From assembly GCA_038043285.1 (NCBI GenBank), contig JBBTCJ010000139.1, positions 1 to 16,949 of the forward strand: DNA of 16,949 nt, in the 5' to 3' direction. Numbering within the stretch: position 1 is the stretch's first letter; each line of letters opens with the position of its first letter. Both the position numbers and the translations under genes were made by a program. Below are positions 6,510-13,646 of the stretch, piece after piece. The notes below the pieces were generated by a model. That model was not told where the DNA came from, made no database searches, and was given only the letters and a program-made list of their open reading frames with translations. The stretch comes from JBBTCJ01 sp038043285. GTDB lineage: Bacteria > Planctomycetota > Phycisphaerae > UBA1845.

Positions 6510-8401
6510 CGCACCCGGCCCATCCGGAACGTCGAAGGATTTTGGTGATTGACGACACCGAGGCAATCCACGCGGATTTTCGCAAGACCCTTGAACCGCA
6601 GGCTGCGTCGGAGTCCTTTGTCGCCGCGAAATCGGCGTTCCTGGGCGGGGCCGGCAAGACCAGGAAGAGCAAGGCTCCCCTTTTTGCCGTGGACTGCGCC
6701 CACCAGGGGCAGGACGGCGTCCGCATGGTGGAGGCGGCCAAGAACGCGGGCGACCCCTATCTGGTCGCGTTCGTCGATATGCGGATGCCTCCCGGATGGG
6801 ACGGGGTGACGACCATCAAGCATCTTTGGGCGGTGGATCCGGACGTTCACGTGGTGATTTGCACGGCCTTTTCCGACGACTCGCTCGACGCGATCGCCGA
6901 GGAACTGGGCCGCAGCGACCAGCTTCTGATCCTCAAGAAACCCTTTGATACCGTGGAGGTTGCACAGCTTGCGGCGGCGCTCAGCGAGAAACACCTTGCC
7001 CAGCGTGCGGCGCGAAGCCGCATGGACGATCTCGAGCAATCGGTGCGCGAGCGCACCGCGGAGATCGAGCACGCCATGCTGCACGACAAGCTGACGGGTC
7101 TGCCCAATCGGGCGCTGTTGCTCAACCGCCTGGACGCCTGTTTGGAGCGGCAACGCCGCGATCCGCAGCGACGATTCGCCGTGCTGTTCCTGGACTTCGA
7201 CCGTTTCAAGATGGTCAACGACAGTCTCGGGCACGAGGTCGGCGACCTGATGCTCATCGAGGTGGCCGAGCGGCTCCGATCCACGCTGCGAGGTTCGGAC
7301 GCGATCTGCAACGCCCACGTGCCGTCACGACTCGGCGGCGACGAGTTCATCGTGCTGCTGGAGGATCTCCGGGAGAATAACGACGCCGCCCGCGTCGCCC
7401 AGCGCTTGCTCGACGCGGTCGCGGAACCCTACCTGATCAACGATCACCAGTTGCATCTGACCGCCAGCATCGGCATCGCCGCAAGCGATCGTGACTACGA
7501 CAAGAGCGGTACCATGATCCGCGACGCGGACACCGCCATGTATCGCGCCAAGGCCGCCGGACGGGCGCGCTACGTCATGTTCGACCAGGAGATGCACCGG
7601 GAAGCCACGCAGCGGCTCACCCTGGAAGGAGCGATGCGCAGCGCCGTCCGCAACGACGAGATGGTCCTGCACTATCAACCAATGGTCCGGCTGTCCGATG
7701 GCCGGCTCTCGGGTCTCGAGGCCCTGGTTCGCTGGAAACACCCGGAGCTTGGAAGCATCGGAGCGGCGGCCCTGATCGGCGTGGCCGAGGAGATCGGGTT
7801 GATACAAACGCTTAGCTTTAACCTGCTGCGTCGGGCGTGCCAAGACCTCAAGTCCTGGCGCGAGCGTTTTCCCCTCGCCCGCGACTTGTCCATGAGCGTC
7901 AATGTTTCGCGCCGCCTGCTGGTGGACCCCGGCCTGGTCGGCGCCTTCGCCACTACGGTCCGGGAGGCCGGTATCGACCCCGCGATGCTCATCCTTGAGC
8001 TGACCGAGAGCGTCGCCTGTGACCAAGCGACCGATGCCGTGGCGGTCCTCACCAAGTTCCGAGAGGCCGGCTTCCGCATTCATCTTGACGATTTCGGCAC
8101 CGGGTATTCCTCGCTGAACTGTCTGTCCGAACTTCCGGTGAACGGTCTGAAGATTGACCGTGCCTTTCTCGCCAAGGCTTGTACGCGCTGGAAACATGCC
8201 GCCGTCCTCGGCGCGATTGTCAGCGTGGCCGGCGCATTCGAGCTGCAGGTCGTCGCGGAGGGCATCGAAAACACCGAACAACTGGAGTTGCTGCGATCGT
8301 TGGACGTCGAACTGGGGCAGGGATACCTCTTTAGCGCTCCGGTTGAGCCGGCCGGCGTTGAGAAACTCCTGCAGAATGAGCCTTCGGTCTGCTTCTCTTA
8401 A
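6506..8401 (+). CDS. Response regulator, REC-GGDEF-EAL (c-di-GMP synthase/phosphodiesterase)
   Basis: A 631-aa cytoplasmic protein. The REC domain (about 10-165) has acidic residues D16 and D17, phosphoacceptor D91 in FVDMRMPPGWDG, T120 and K145. A loop of some 30 extra residues near 40-70 is typical of receivers found beside LHNVGNVLN kinases. A coiled-coil linker (167-190) leads to GGDEF (190-360, intact motif 277-281). RGSD (262-265) would be the I-site, but 11 residues instead of five separate it from GGDEF. The EAL domain (370-625) keeps EALVRW (405-410), N466, E498, DD 528-529, K549, E585 and QGY 605-607, so phosphodiesterase activity is expected. GGAGG seven bases before ATG 6506 is a strong ribosome site, and the start overlaps the second kinase stop by 4 bp. 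It is the probable target of both kinases. Which activity dominates is not readable from sequence. Confidence 0.95.
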   Translation: MTHPAHPERRRILVIDDTEAIHADFRKTLEPQAASESFVAAKSAFLGGAGKTRKSKAPLFAVDCAHQGQDGVRMVEAAKNAGDPYLVAFVDMRMPPGWDGVTTIKHLWAVDPDVHVVICTAFSDDSLDAIAEELGRSDQLLILKKPFDTVEVAQLAAALSEKHLAQRAARSRMDDLEQSVRERTAEIEHAMLHDKLTGLPNRALLLNRLDACLERQRRDPQRRFAVLFLDFDRFKMVNDSLGHEVGDLMLIEVAERLRSTLRGSDAICNAHVPSRLGGDEFIVLLEDLRENNDAARVAQRLLDAVAEPYLINDHQLHLTASIGIAASDRDYDKSGTMIRDADTAMYRAKAAGRARYVMFDQEMHREATQRLTLEGAMRSAVRNDEMVLHYQPMVRLSDGRLSGLEALVRWKHPELGSIGAAALIGVAEEIGLIQTLSFNLLRRACQDLKSWRERFPLARDLSMSVNVSRRLLVDPGLVGAFATTVREAGIDPAMLILELTESVACDQATDAVAVLTKFREAGFRIHLDDFGTGYSSLNCLSELPVNGLKIDRAFLAKACTRWKHAAVLGAIVSVAGAFELQVVAEGIENTEQLELLRSLDVELGQGYLFSAPVEPAGVEKLLQNEPSVCFS

Positions 8402-8454
8402 TACGAGTTCCCGGCTGACGGTGCCGCGCGGGCTAGAGCGTTTCCCGTTGGGGC

Positions 8455-8527
8455 GTAACGTCACCCTTCATGGGCGGCGCAGCCGTTGATGCCGGGACAC
8501 CTCGCCGCGGATCAAACGCGACGCTAC
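8455..8527 (+). repeat. Palindromic interspersed element, copy 2 (73 bp)
   Basis: The ends are GTAACGTCAC (8455-8464) and GCGACGCTAC (8518-8527), inverted repeats with two mismatches. The interior shares CCCTTC-TGGGCGGCGC and CGCCGCGGAT with the reverse complement of the element at 661-732. It fills the gap between the convergent response regulator and citrate synthase genes. Confidence 0.75.
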
Positions 8528-8530
8528 ACG

Positions 8531-8553
8531 AAAAAGAGAACGGCTCTAAAGCC
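8531..8553 (-). terminator. Weak possible terminator of gltA
   Basis: On the minus strand, a few bases past the gltA stop, GGCT-TTAG-AGCC forms a 4-bp stem. A five-T run (complement of 8531-8535) follows six bases later. The stem is short, so this is only a candidate. Confidence 0.3.
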
Positions 8554-8565
8554 CGCACAGCTCGG

Positions 8566-9858
8566 TCAGTTCCCGCGTCGTTCGATCGGGACGTAGTCTC
8601 GCTTCGCGGGGCCTAGGAAAATTTGTCGCGGCCGGGCGATCTTCTGCTCCGAATCGTTGATGAGTTCCAGCCACTGAGCCAGCCACCCGGCGGTTCGCGG
8701 AATGGCGAACAAAACGGTGAACATCGCGACGGGGAAGTTCAAGGCTTCGTAGATGATGCCGGAATAGAAATCGACGTTGGGGTAGAGTTTTCGGCTGACG
8801 AAGTACTCGTCCTGGAGAGCGATGCGTTCGAGTTCGACGGCGATGTCCAGCAGGGCGTTGCGTCCGGTCACCTCGAAGACTTCCTCGGCGATCTTCTTGA
8901 CGATCGAGGCTCGCGGGTCATAGTTCTTGTAGACGCGATGCCCAAAGCCCATCAGTTTCACCTCGCCCGCTTTCACGCGTTTGACGTAGGCGGGAATGTT
9001 GCCGACGGTCCCGATTTCTCGCAGCATCTTGAGAACCGCCTCGTTGGCGCCGCCGTGCAGGGGGCCATAGAGGGCCGCCGCAGCCGCCGCGGTCGCGCAG
9101 TACGGGTCGGTCAGCGAGCTTCCCGCGGCGCGCATGGCGCTGGTGCTGCAATTCTGCTCGTGATCGGCGTGGAGGATGAAGAGGACGTCCAGCGCGCGTT
9201 CCAGAACGGCGTTGGGCTTATAGCCGTGCCCGGACTTGCGAAACAACATGCTCAGGAAGTTGCCGGTGTAGCTCAGGTCATTGTCCGGGTAAGCGAACCA
9301 CAATCCGACGCTGTGCCGGTAGGCGAAGGCCGCCAGCGTTGGCATCTTGGCGATAAGCCGGCGAACCTGGAGTTCGCGCGAGGCGTGGTCGCCGACGTTC
9401 CGCGCGTCGGGATAAAACGTCGAGAGGGCCGCCACGGTTCCCATGAGAATGCCCATCGGGTGGGCGTCGTGATGGAATCCGTCGATGAACTTCTTGATGT
9501 TCTCGTGAATCAGCGTGTGGTTGGTGATGTCGTGAATCCACTGATCGAGTTGCCCCCGCGTCGGAAGTTCGCCGTAGATCAACAGGTAGGCGACCTCCAG
9601 AAAGGAGGATTTCTGCGCAAGTTGCTCGATGGGGTATCCGCGATATTCCAGGATGCCCTTGTCGCCGTCGATCATGGTGATTCGGCTGGTGCAGGACGCG
9701 GTGTTCAGGAATGCAGGGTCGTAGGACATCAGACCGAAGTCGTCGGGCCCGGTCTTGATCTCTCGCAAGACCGTCGCGCGGATGGCTCCGTTTTCGATCG
9801 GCACCTGATAGGACTTGCCCGTTCTGTTGTCCGTAATGCTGAGCGACTCTCGGTTCAT
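8566..9858 (-). CDS. gltA: Citrate synthase (type II, GltA-like)
   Basis: A 430-aa cytoplasmic enzyme condensing acetyl-CoA and oxaloacetate to citrate, the entry step of the TCA cycle. The catalytic set is complete: H233 in HADHEQNCSTS, H268 in GPLHGGANE, and D363 in NVDFYSG (equivalent to E. coli H264, H305 and D362). FGHRVYK (305-311) and the C-terminal IPRTAGWLAQW segment are also present. Length and N-terminal domain match the hexameric Gram-negative type. The frame is open 35 codons further upstream, but ATG 9858 is preceded by GAGGTG at a 5-base spacing and gives the usual N-terminus, so I chose it. Transcribed towards the plus-strand signalling operon. No clear sigma70 promoter could be read upstream. 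Confidence 0.97.
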   Translation of the reverse strand: MNRESLSITDNRTGKSYQVPIENGAIRATVLREIKTGPDDFGLMSYDPAFLNTASCTSRITMIDGDKGILEYRGYPIEQLAQKSSFLEVAYLLIYGELPTRGQLDQWIHDITNHTLIHENIKKFIDGFHHDAHPMGILMGTVAALSTFYPDARNVGDHASRELQVRRLIAKMPTLAAFAYRHSVGLWFAYPDNDLSYTGNFLSMLFRKSGHGYKPNAVLERALDVLFILHADHEQNCSTSAMRAAGSSLTDPYCATAAAAAALYGPLHGGANEAVLKMLREIGTVGNIPAYVKRVKAGEVKLMGFGHRVYKNYDPRASIVKKIAEEVFEVTGRNALLDIAVELERIALQDEYFVSRKLYPNVDFYSGIIYEALNFPVAMFTVLFAIPRTAGWLAQWLELINDSEQKIARPRQIFLGPAKRDYVPIERRGN

Positions 9859-10046
9859 GGAAGCACCTCGCGAGAACGGCGTGGATCTCGACCCTTCAAC
9901 GTGCGTTCGGACGCCCGTGGCGCAAACGAATCCGGTGGTCCTCAAGTGTTCCCGGCAATTCACGTTCCAGCGGCGAGACCGACCCTGTACCTACATCGGC
10001 TGACCGCCGGGGTAAGTTGGGCGGCAACCCCCACCTACCCCTCACC

Positions 10047-10073
10047 GCCCGTCAGAGAACGTGCACGACGGGC
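10047..10073. repeat. Hairpin between trxB and gltA
   Basis: GCCCGTC (10047-10053) and GACGGGC (10067-10073) form a perfect 7-bp stem with a 13-base loop. It is about 70 bases past the trxB stop on the minus strand but has no T-run, so it could be an mRNA-stabilising stem or an unrelated palindrome. The rest of 9859-10145 shows nothing recognisable. Confidence 0.4.
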
Positions 10074-10145
10074 CGCCACCGCGTACTTTCGCCGGCCCGG
10101 GCGCCGGACGTCACTCGATCCTGCCAAGCGTTCATCAACGGACTT

Positions 10146-11183
10146 CTAATGCACTCCCCGCTCGCCGAGCCAGCGTTCGGCGTCGATGGCGGCCTTGCAA
10201 CCCATCCCGGCGGCGGTAATCGCCTGGCGATAGACGCTGTCGACGCAGTCCCCCGCCGCAAAAACCCCCTCCACGCTGGTCAGGGACCGGTAGCCATCCT
10301 TGAGTTTGATGTACTTCTTGGAATCCAACTCAAGCTGACCGGCGAGGAATTCGGTGGCGGGCGTATGCCCGATGGCCAGGAACAACCCCCCGAGTTCCTT
10401 GACCGACTCCTCGCCGGTCAACGTGTCCCTGAGCCGCACGCCGGTAATCATATCGCCGCCGAGGACGTCAGAAACCGTCTTGTTCCAAAGGAAGGCAATC
10501 TTGGGGTTGGACTTGGCACGTTCGACCATGATTTTGGAGGCACGAAGCTGGTCGCGTCGGTGGATGAGGTACACCCTGGATGCAAACTTGGTGAGGTACG
10601 TCGTCTCCTCGATGGCGGAGTCCCCCCCGCCGACGACGCCCAGTTCCTTGTTCCGAAACACGGGAAGCGCTCCGTCGCACACGGCGCAGGCGCTGACCCC
10701 CCCGCCGCTGCGCGCAAGCCGCTGTTCGTTTTCCTGCCCCAACCAGTTCGCGGTGGCGCCGGTGGCGACGATCACGGCGTGGGCGCGATACTCCGTGTCG
10801 TCCTCGCCGACGACGAGAAAAGGACGCTTTGAAAAGTCAACCCGCTGGCAGTCGTGGTAGGCGTAGGAGTGCCCGTCGTCGGGGTTGGAGACGTCGGGCG
10901 TCAACCCGTTGTCCGTCACGATCCGCGTACCGAAGCGAACCGCCTGCTGTTCCATGTGGCTCATAAGGTTGGGCCCGGTGACGCCGTGCGGAAAGCCCGG
11001 GTAATTCTCGACCTCGGTCGTGAGCATGAGTTGCCCTCCGGGGAGCACCGTGGAGGGAACGGTTTTCGGACGTCCGGCGAGGACCAGGGGATGGAGATTC
11101 GCACGCGCGGCGTAGATGGCGGCCGTCCACCCCGCCGGACCGGAACCGATAATGACAACCTTTTCGACACCCTCTGGGGACAT
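10146..11183 (-). CDS. trxB: Thioredoxin-disulfide reductase
   Basis: A 345-aa cytoplasmic flavoenzyme passing electrons from NADPH through FAD to thioredoxin. Visible are the FAD-binding GSGPAG (13-18), the redox-active CAVC (166-169) followed by DGA, the NADPH-binding GGGDSA (185-190) with HRR (208-210) for NADPH phosphate recognition, and the C-terminal FAD motif FAAGDC (308-313). It is slightly longer than E. coli TrxB because of an insertion around 97-118. ATG 11183 is preferred over an ATG 13 codons upstream, because GGGAG lies nine bases before it and the protein then starts directly at the flavin fold. The next gene on the strand is gltA, 287 bp away, so they are probably separate transcripts. 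Confidence 0.96.
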   Translation of the reverse strand: MSPEGVEKVVIIGSGPAGWTAAIYAARANLHPLVLAGRPKTVPSTVLPGGQLMLTTEVENYPGFPHGVTGPNLMSHMEQQAVRFGTRIVTDNGLTPDVSNPDDGHSYAYHDCQRVDFSKRPFLVVGEDDTEYRAHAVIVATGATANWLGQENEQRLARSGGGVSACAVCDGALPVFRNKELGVVGGGDSAIEETTYLTKFASRVYLIHRRDQLRASKIMVERAKSNPKIAFLWNKTVSDVLGGDMITGVRLRDTLTGEESVKELGGLFLAIGHTPATEFLAGQLELDSKKYIKLKDGYRSLTSVEGVFAAGDCVDSVYRQAITAAGMGCKAAIDAERWLGERGVH

Positions 11184-11231
11184 CCAACGGTTCTCCCAAC
11201 GACCCAGGAAACCAAAACACAACGATCGCGG

Positions 11232-11260
11232 ATGATAGTCGCCGCGTCTACCTCGTCCAA
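11232..11260 (-). promoter_or_regulatory. Candidate trxB promoter
   Basis: On the minus strand TTGGAC (11260-11255) and TATCAT (11237-11232, five of six matches to the -10) are separated by exactly 17 bases. Initiation near 11225 would give a leader of about 40 nt. The -35 keeps only TTG. Confidence 0.45.
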
Positions 11261-11333
11261 ACGATCGGAGGCCGGGACCGTCGCGCCGGAGTGTAGTCCA
11301 TGTGGATGGAGGTCACCTGAATTCGCGTTGGTG

Positions 11334-11362
11334 CCCCATCCGTCGCGCAGCGATGGATGGGG
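11334..11362. repeat. Perfect 13-bp hairpin
   Basis: CCCCATCC (11334-11341) pairs with GGATGGGG (11355-11362). A G-T wobble and TCGC/GCGA extend the stem to 13 pairs around a three-base GCA loop. No T-run follows on either strand, so it looks like a REP-type palindrome rather than a terminator. Confidence 0.7.
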
Positions 11363-11421
11363 AATGGATCTGTCGGCGAGGCCGATAGTCACCCCAAGCG
11401 AGACGGTCCCCCTTGCATCTT

Positions 11422-11440
11422 GAAACCCATGCAGGGTTTC
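11422..11440. repeat. Hairpin GAAACCC/GGGTTTC
   Basis: A perfect 7-bp inverted repeat with a five-base loop (ATGCA), located between the other two hairpins of this interval. Confidence 0.55.
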
Positions 11441-11490
11441 GGTCATCCTGTACTCCCGTGAAGCCATCGGATATGGCGTTCACCGGGGTA

Positions 11491-11519
11491 GGGGCGGCCG
11501 AGCGTAGCGAGGCCGTCCC
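11491..11519. repeat. Hairpin GGGGCGGCC/GGCCGTCCC
   Basis: A nine-pair stem with one G-T wobble. The loop GAGCGTAGCGA is itself partly self-complementary. It lies 36 bases past the stop of the 69-aa gene on the minus strand and may end or stabilise that transcript. Confidence 0.6.
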
Positions 11520-11554
11520 GCCTGTACGGCTCCCAGACGCAGCGCCCGTCGACG

Positions 11555-11764
11555 CTATCCCACGTGGGCGCGGTCAAGCTTCCGCACCAGCCAGATGGCG
11601 TAGGCAATCAACGCGAAGCTGCCGAGGAAGCTGAGGATTCCAACGTACAGCGCTGCGTCCTCGCCGGTCTGGGTGTGGGTATAGACCCCCCACGCGCCAA
11701 ACATGTCGGCCGCAACAATGACCACAATGATGAAGAGCAGGTGAAAGCCACGAAGTGACAACAT
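11555..11764 (-). CDS. Small two-helix membrane protein, function unknown
   Basis: A 69-aa protein with two clear hydrophobic helices (about 7-27 and 39-60) joined by a short polar loop containing THTQTGEDAA, and ending in a basic, cytoplasmic-looking tail VRKLDRAHVG. Coding status is well supported by GGGAGGTG six bases before ATG 11764 and by codon-level hydrophobic patterning. I do not recognise a named family. Similar small two-helix proteins occur beside respiratory oxidase genes in other bacteria, but no such genes are in this window, so that is only a loose analogy. It appears to be a single-gene transcript, with a -10-like TATAAT upstream and a terminator-like stem beyond that. Confidence 0.85.
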   Translation of the reverse strand: MLSLRGFHLLFIIVVIVAADMFGAWGVYTHTQTGEDAALYVGILSFLGSFALIAYAIWLVRKLDRAHVG

Positions 11765-11944
11765 GTTGACACCTCCCGTGCGCGATGACGACGACCGGGC
11801 GGTAAGGAGCGTGTCCGCGCCGGCCCGCGCCGACGGGATGCCCGGCCATCATGCACCACATGTCTCAACCGGTCCGGGAGGTGGAGGGGCGGTCTCCGGC
11901 CCATTGGCCGTCCACGCCTCCTGAAGAGCCGGTCGTATTATTGG

Positions 11945-11950
11945 ATTATA
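11945..11950 (-). promoter_or_regulatory. -10 element (TATAAT) upstream of the 69-aa gene
   Basis: A perfect TATAAT on the minus strand. At 16-18 bp spacing there is no good -35 (TCCCGC at 17), so if used it would need an activator or another -35 contact. Placed directly after the terminator at 11987-12011, it fits the start of a new transcript with a long leader. Confidence 0.4.
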
Positions 11951-11986
11951 GCGTTCGAGCGGGCCAGGCGGGACGAAAAACCCTGG

Positions 11987-12011
11987 AAAAACGACCGTTG
12001 CAAGGCGGTCG
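11987..12011 (-). terminator. Rho-independent terminator of the HD-GYP gene
   Basis: On the minus strand CGACCG (12011-12006) and CGGTCG (11997-11992) form a perfect 6-bp stem with an 8-base loop, followed after no gap by TTTTT (11991-11987). It lies about 170 bases past the stop at 12183 and is oriented for that gene. Confidence 0.65.
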
Positions 12012-12182
12012 GAACGGAGCCGGGGCAATGGGACCGCCGGCACGCGGAACTTAACGACACCCCGGCGATCGCGCGGGCTAAGGTCCGCGAATCCGGGCGA
12101 AAGAACGCTGATTTTGCGCGCAAACGTACCGGAAACCCAACGTACCATGCCGCGTTCTGACCGCCGCGGCTCGGCGTCGGGT

Positions 12183-13298
12183 CTATGTGCGGGCCAATTC
12201 GAGGTTCGTCATGGAGACGCCCTTGTGCCGCCGGTTGAGTTCGTCGAAGCAGTCCACGAACGCGCGGGCAACGACGGGGTCGAAGTGCTTTCCGGTTTCG
12301 GCTTCGATCATCGCCTTAGCGACCTCCGGTGGATACGCGGGCTTGTAGACGCGCTGGTGGGTGAGGGCGTCGTAGACGTCGGCCAAGCCGACGATCCTCG
12401 CGGAGAGCGGGATGTCCTCGCCTCGAAGTCCGGCCGGGTATCCCGATCCGTCGAAACGCTCATGGTGGCTCCGGGCGATCTCGGCGGCCATACCGAGAAA
12501 GGTTCCCGATGGCGCGTGGCGGCGGGCGCTCTCCAGTGCGTTGGCTCCGATGATCGTGTGCGTTTTCATGATGCGGAACTCGGCGTCGGTGAGCTTCCCC
12601 GGCTTCAGGAGGATCGCGTCCGGAATGCCGACCTTGCCGATGTCGTGCAACGGGCTGGCGCGGTGGAGGTCGGAGACGAAGCGGCTGTCGATAACGCCGG
12701 CGTAGGAGCTGTCGGCGCGAAGGCGCTCGGCCAACAGCCGGCAAACGTGACGGATTCGTTCGAGGTGCTCTCCAGTTTCGTGGTCGCGCGACTCGGCGAG
12801 CTTGGCCAGGGCGAACACGGCGACGTCCTGCGTTTCGACAATCGCGGCCGTGCGTTGCAGAACCAAATCTTCGAGCCTGGCGTTGTGGATCTCGAGTTCG
12901 GCCTTCATGACCGCCATGCCCATCATGGCGTCGCGGAGGCGCACCTGGACCCGTATTTTTGCAAGAAGTTCGTCACCGTCGAAGGGCTTGACGACGTAGT
13001 CATCGGCGCCGACCTCGTAGCCTTTCAGGCGGTGTTCCGTCTCGCCGTGACCAGAGACAAAGATCACCTGGGTGAGTTCACCGTCGGGAGATTGCTTGAT
13101 CCGTCTGCAGACCTCGTATCCGTCAAGGTCCGGCATGACCAAGTCGAGAAGCACAAGGTCCGGCGCGAAATCACGCATCACGGCGATCGCTTCCTGTCCG
13201 CTTCCGGCGAGAGCCAGCGTGTAGTGCGGCTGAAGGAGCTTCCAAAGAATCTCACGCGGCAACTCGTCGTTGTCGACGATCAGGATTCTGCGCGGCAT
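12183..13298 (-). CDS. Response regulator with HD-GYP phosphodiesterase domain (RpfG-like)
   Basis: A 371-aa cytoplasmic protein predicted to hydrolyse c-di-GMP. The REC domain (1-120) has D9, D11, phosphoacceptor D52 in LLDLVMPD, S82 and K104. A helical linker (122-155) leads to the HD-GYP domain (about 155-350). It contains H173-ETGEH, catalytic H218-D219 in LHDIGK, H247, HHE 278-280, RFDGSGYP (281-288, with F in place of the common W) and D307 in LADVYDAL. All metal-binding positions appear intact, so activity is expected. ATG 13298 places the receiver at residue 1; GTG 13319 is an in-frame alternative, and neither has a clear Shine-Dalgarno site. No partner kinase is adjacent. The PilZ-REC-Hpt gene 348 bp upstream on the same strand is a possible phosphodonor. 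Confidence 0.94.
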   Translation of the reverse strand: MPRRILIVDNDELPREILWKLLQPHYTLALAGSGQEAIAVMRDFAPDLVLLDLVMPDLDGYEVCRRIKQSPDGELTQVIFVSGHGETEHRLKGYEVGADDYVVKPFDGDELLAKIRVQVRLRDAMMGMAVMKAELEIHNARLEDLVLQRTAAIVETQDVAVFALAKLAESRDHETGEHLERIRHVCRLLAERLRADSSYAGVIDSRFVSDLHRASPLHDIGKVGIPDAILLKPGKLTDAEFRIMKTHTIIGANALESARRHAPSGTFLGMAAEIARSHHERFDGSGYPAGLRGEDIPLSARIVGLADVYDALTHQRVYKPAYPPEVAKAMIEAETGKHFDPVVARAFVDCFDELNRRHKGVSMTNLELART

Positions 13299-13646
13299 CG
13301 GCTTTATCCGGTGGATCACGCGTCGCTGGGAACGCCGCGGGATCGCAGATTCAACGACGACGTTCCAAGCCCCGCGCCGCTGTCGCTCACAAGAAATGCT
13401 GCAATGGCGCGGGCGTACAGGTCGCCTCTGTTTGAGGACCGACCCATCGAACTGGAGCGGTCACGTCAACCGACCCCGCAGAATCGTGCCTGCCCGCGCG
13501 AAGCTGCCTATGACTATCGGCAAAGTGCGACTGCAAAGTGATCTAGTGTTTCGACACGCATAATTCGAGGGTTGCCGGAGTCGTGCCCCTGCCCCAGCCC
13601 GCTAAACACCTACGGTGAGGAGTGACGGACCAGTAGCGCGGTCATA
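13299..13646. other. 348-bp gene-free interval
   Basis: It separates the HD-GYP and PilZ-REC-Hpt genes. The one notable element is the 51-bp dispersed repeat at 13544-13594. I could not find a convincing promoter or terminator. Confidence 0.6.
13544..13594 (+). repeat. 51-bp dispersed repeat, copy A
   Basis: Starting TAGTGTTTCGACACGCAT, it matches the minus strand of 15210-15261 at about 45 of 51 aligned positions with one gap. GTGT-TTCG-ACAC near its start is a perfect small hairpin. Copy A lies between genes and has no related reading frame in front of it. Confidence 0.7.

Larger units (their letters stand above)
11184..11554. other. 371-bp gene-free interval rich in hairpins
   Basis: It lies between trxB and the 69-aa membrane protein gene, both on the minus strand. 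It holds the candidate trxB promoter and three independent perfect or near-perfect hairpins (listed separately). I see no coding sequence. Confidence 0.7.
11765..12182. other. 418-bp gene-free interval with terminator and -10 element
   Basis: On the minus strand this interval ends the HD-GYP transcript (terminator at 11987-12011) and then begins the next unit (TATAAT at 11950-11945). Between the -10 and the 69-aa gene lies a leader of about 175 nt without recognisable riboswitch features. Confidence 0.6.

Noticed and set aside
7325..8464. 379-codon minus-strand frame opposite the response regulator
   Set aside because: Antisense shadow of the GGDEF-EAL coding region. The similar long minus-strand frames at 3199-4167 and 6371-7318 were dropped for the same reason.
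8623..10149. 508-codon open frame on the plus strand opposite gltA
   Set aside because: It is antisense to a complete citrate synthase with all catalytic residues. Its translation is low-complexity and family-free, as expected from GC-rich third positions.
12114..13541. 475-codon open frame on the plus strand opposite the HD-GYP gene
   Set aside because: Shadow of a well-supported REC-HD-GYP gene on the minus strand, with no domain or start signal of its own.
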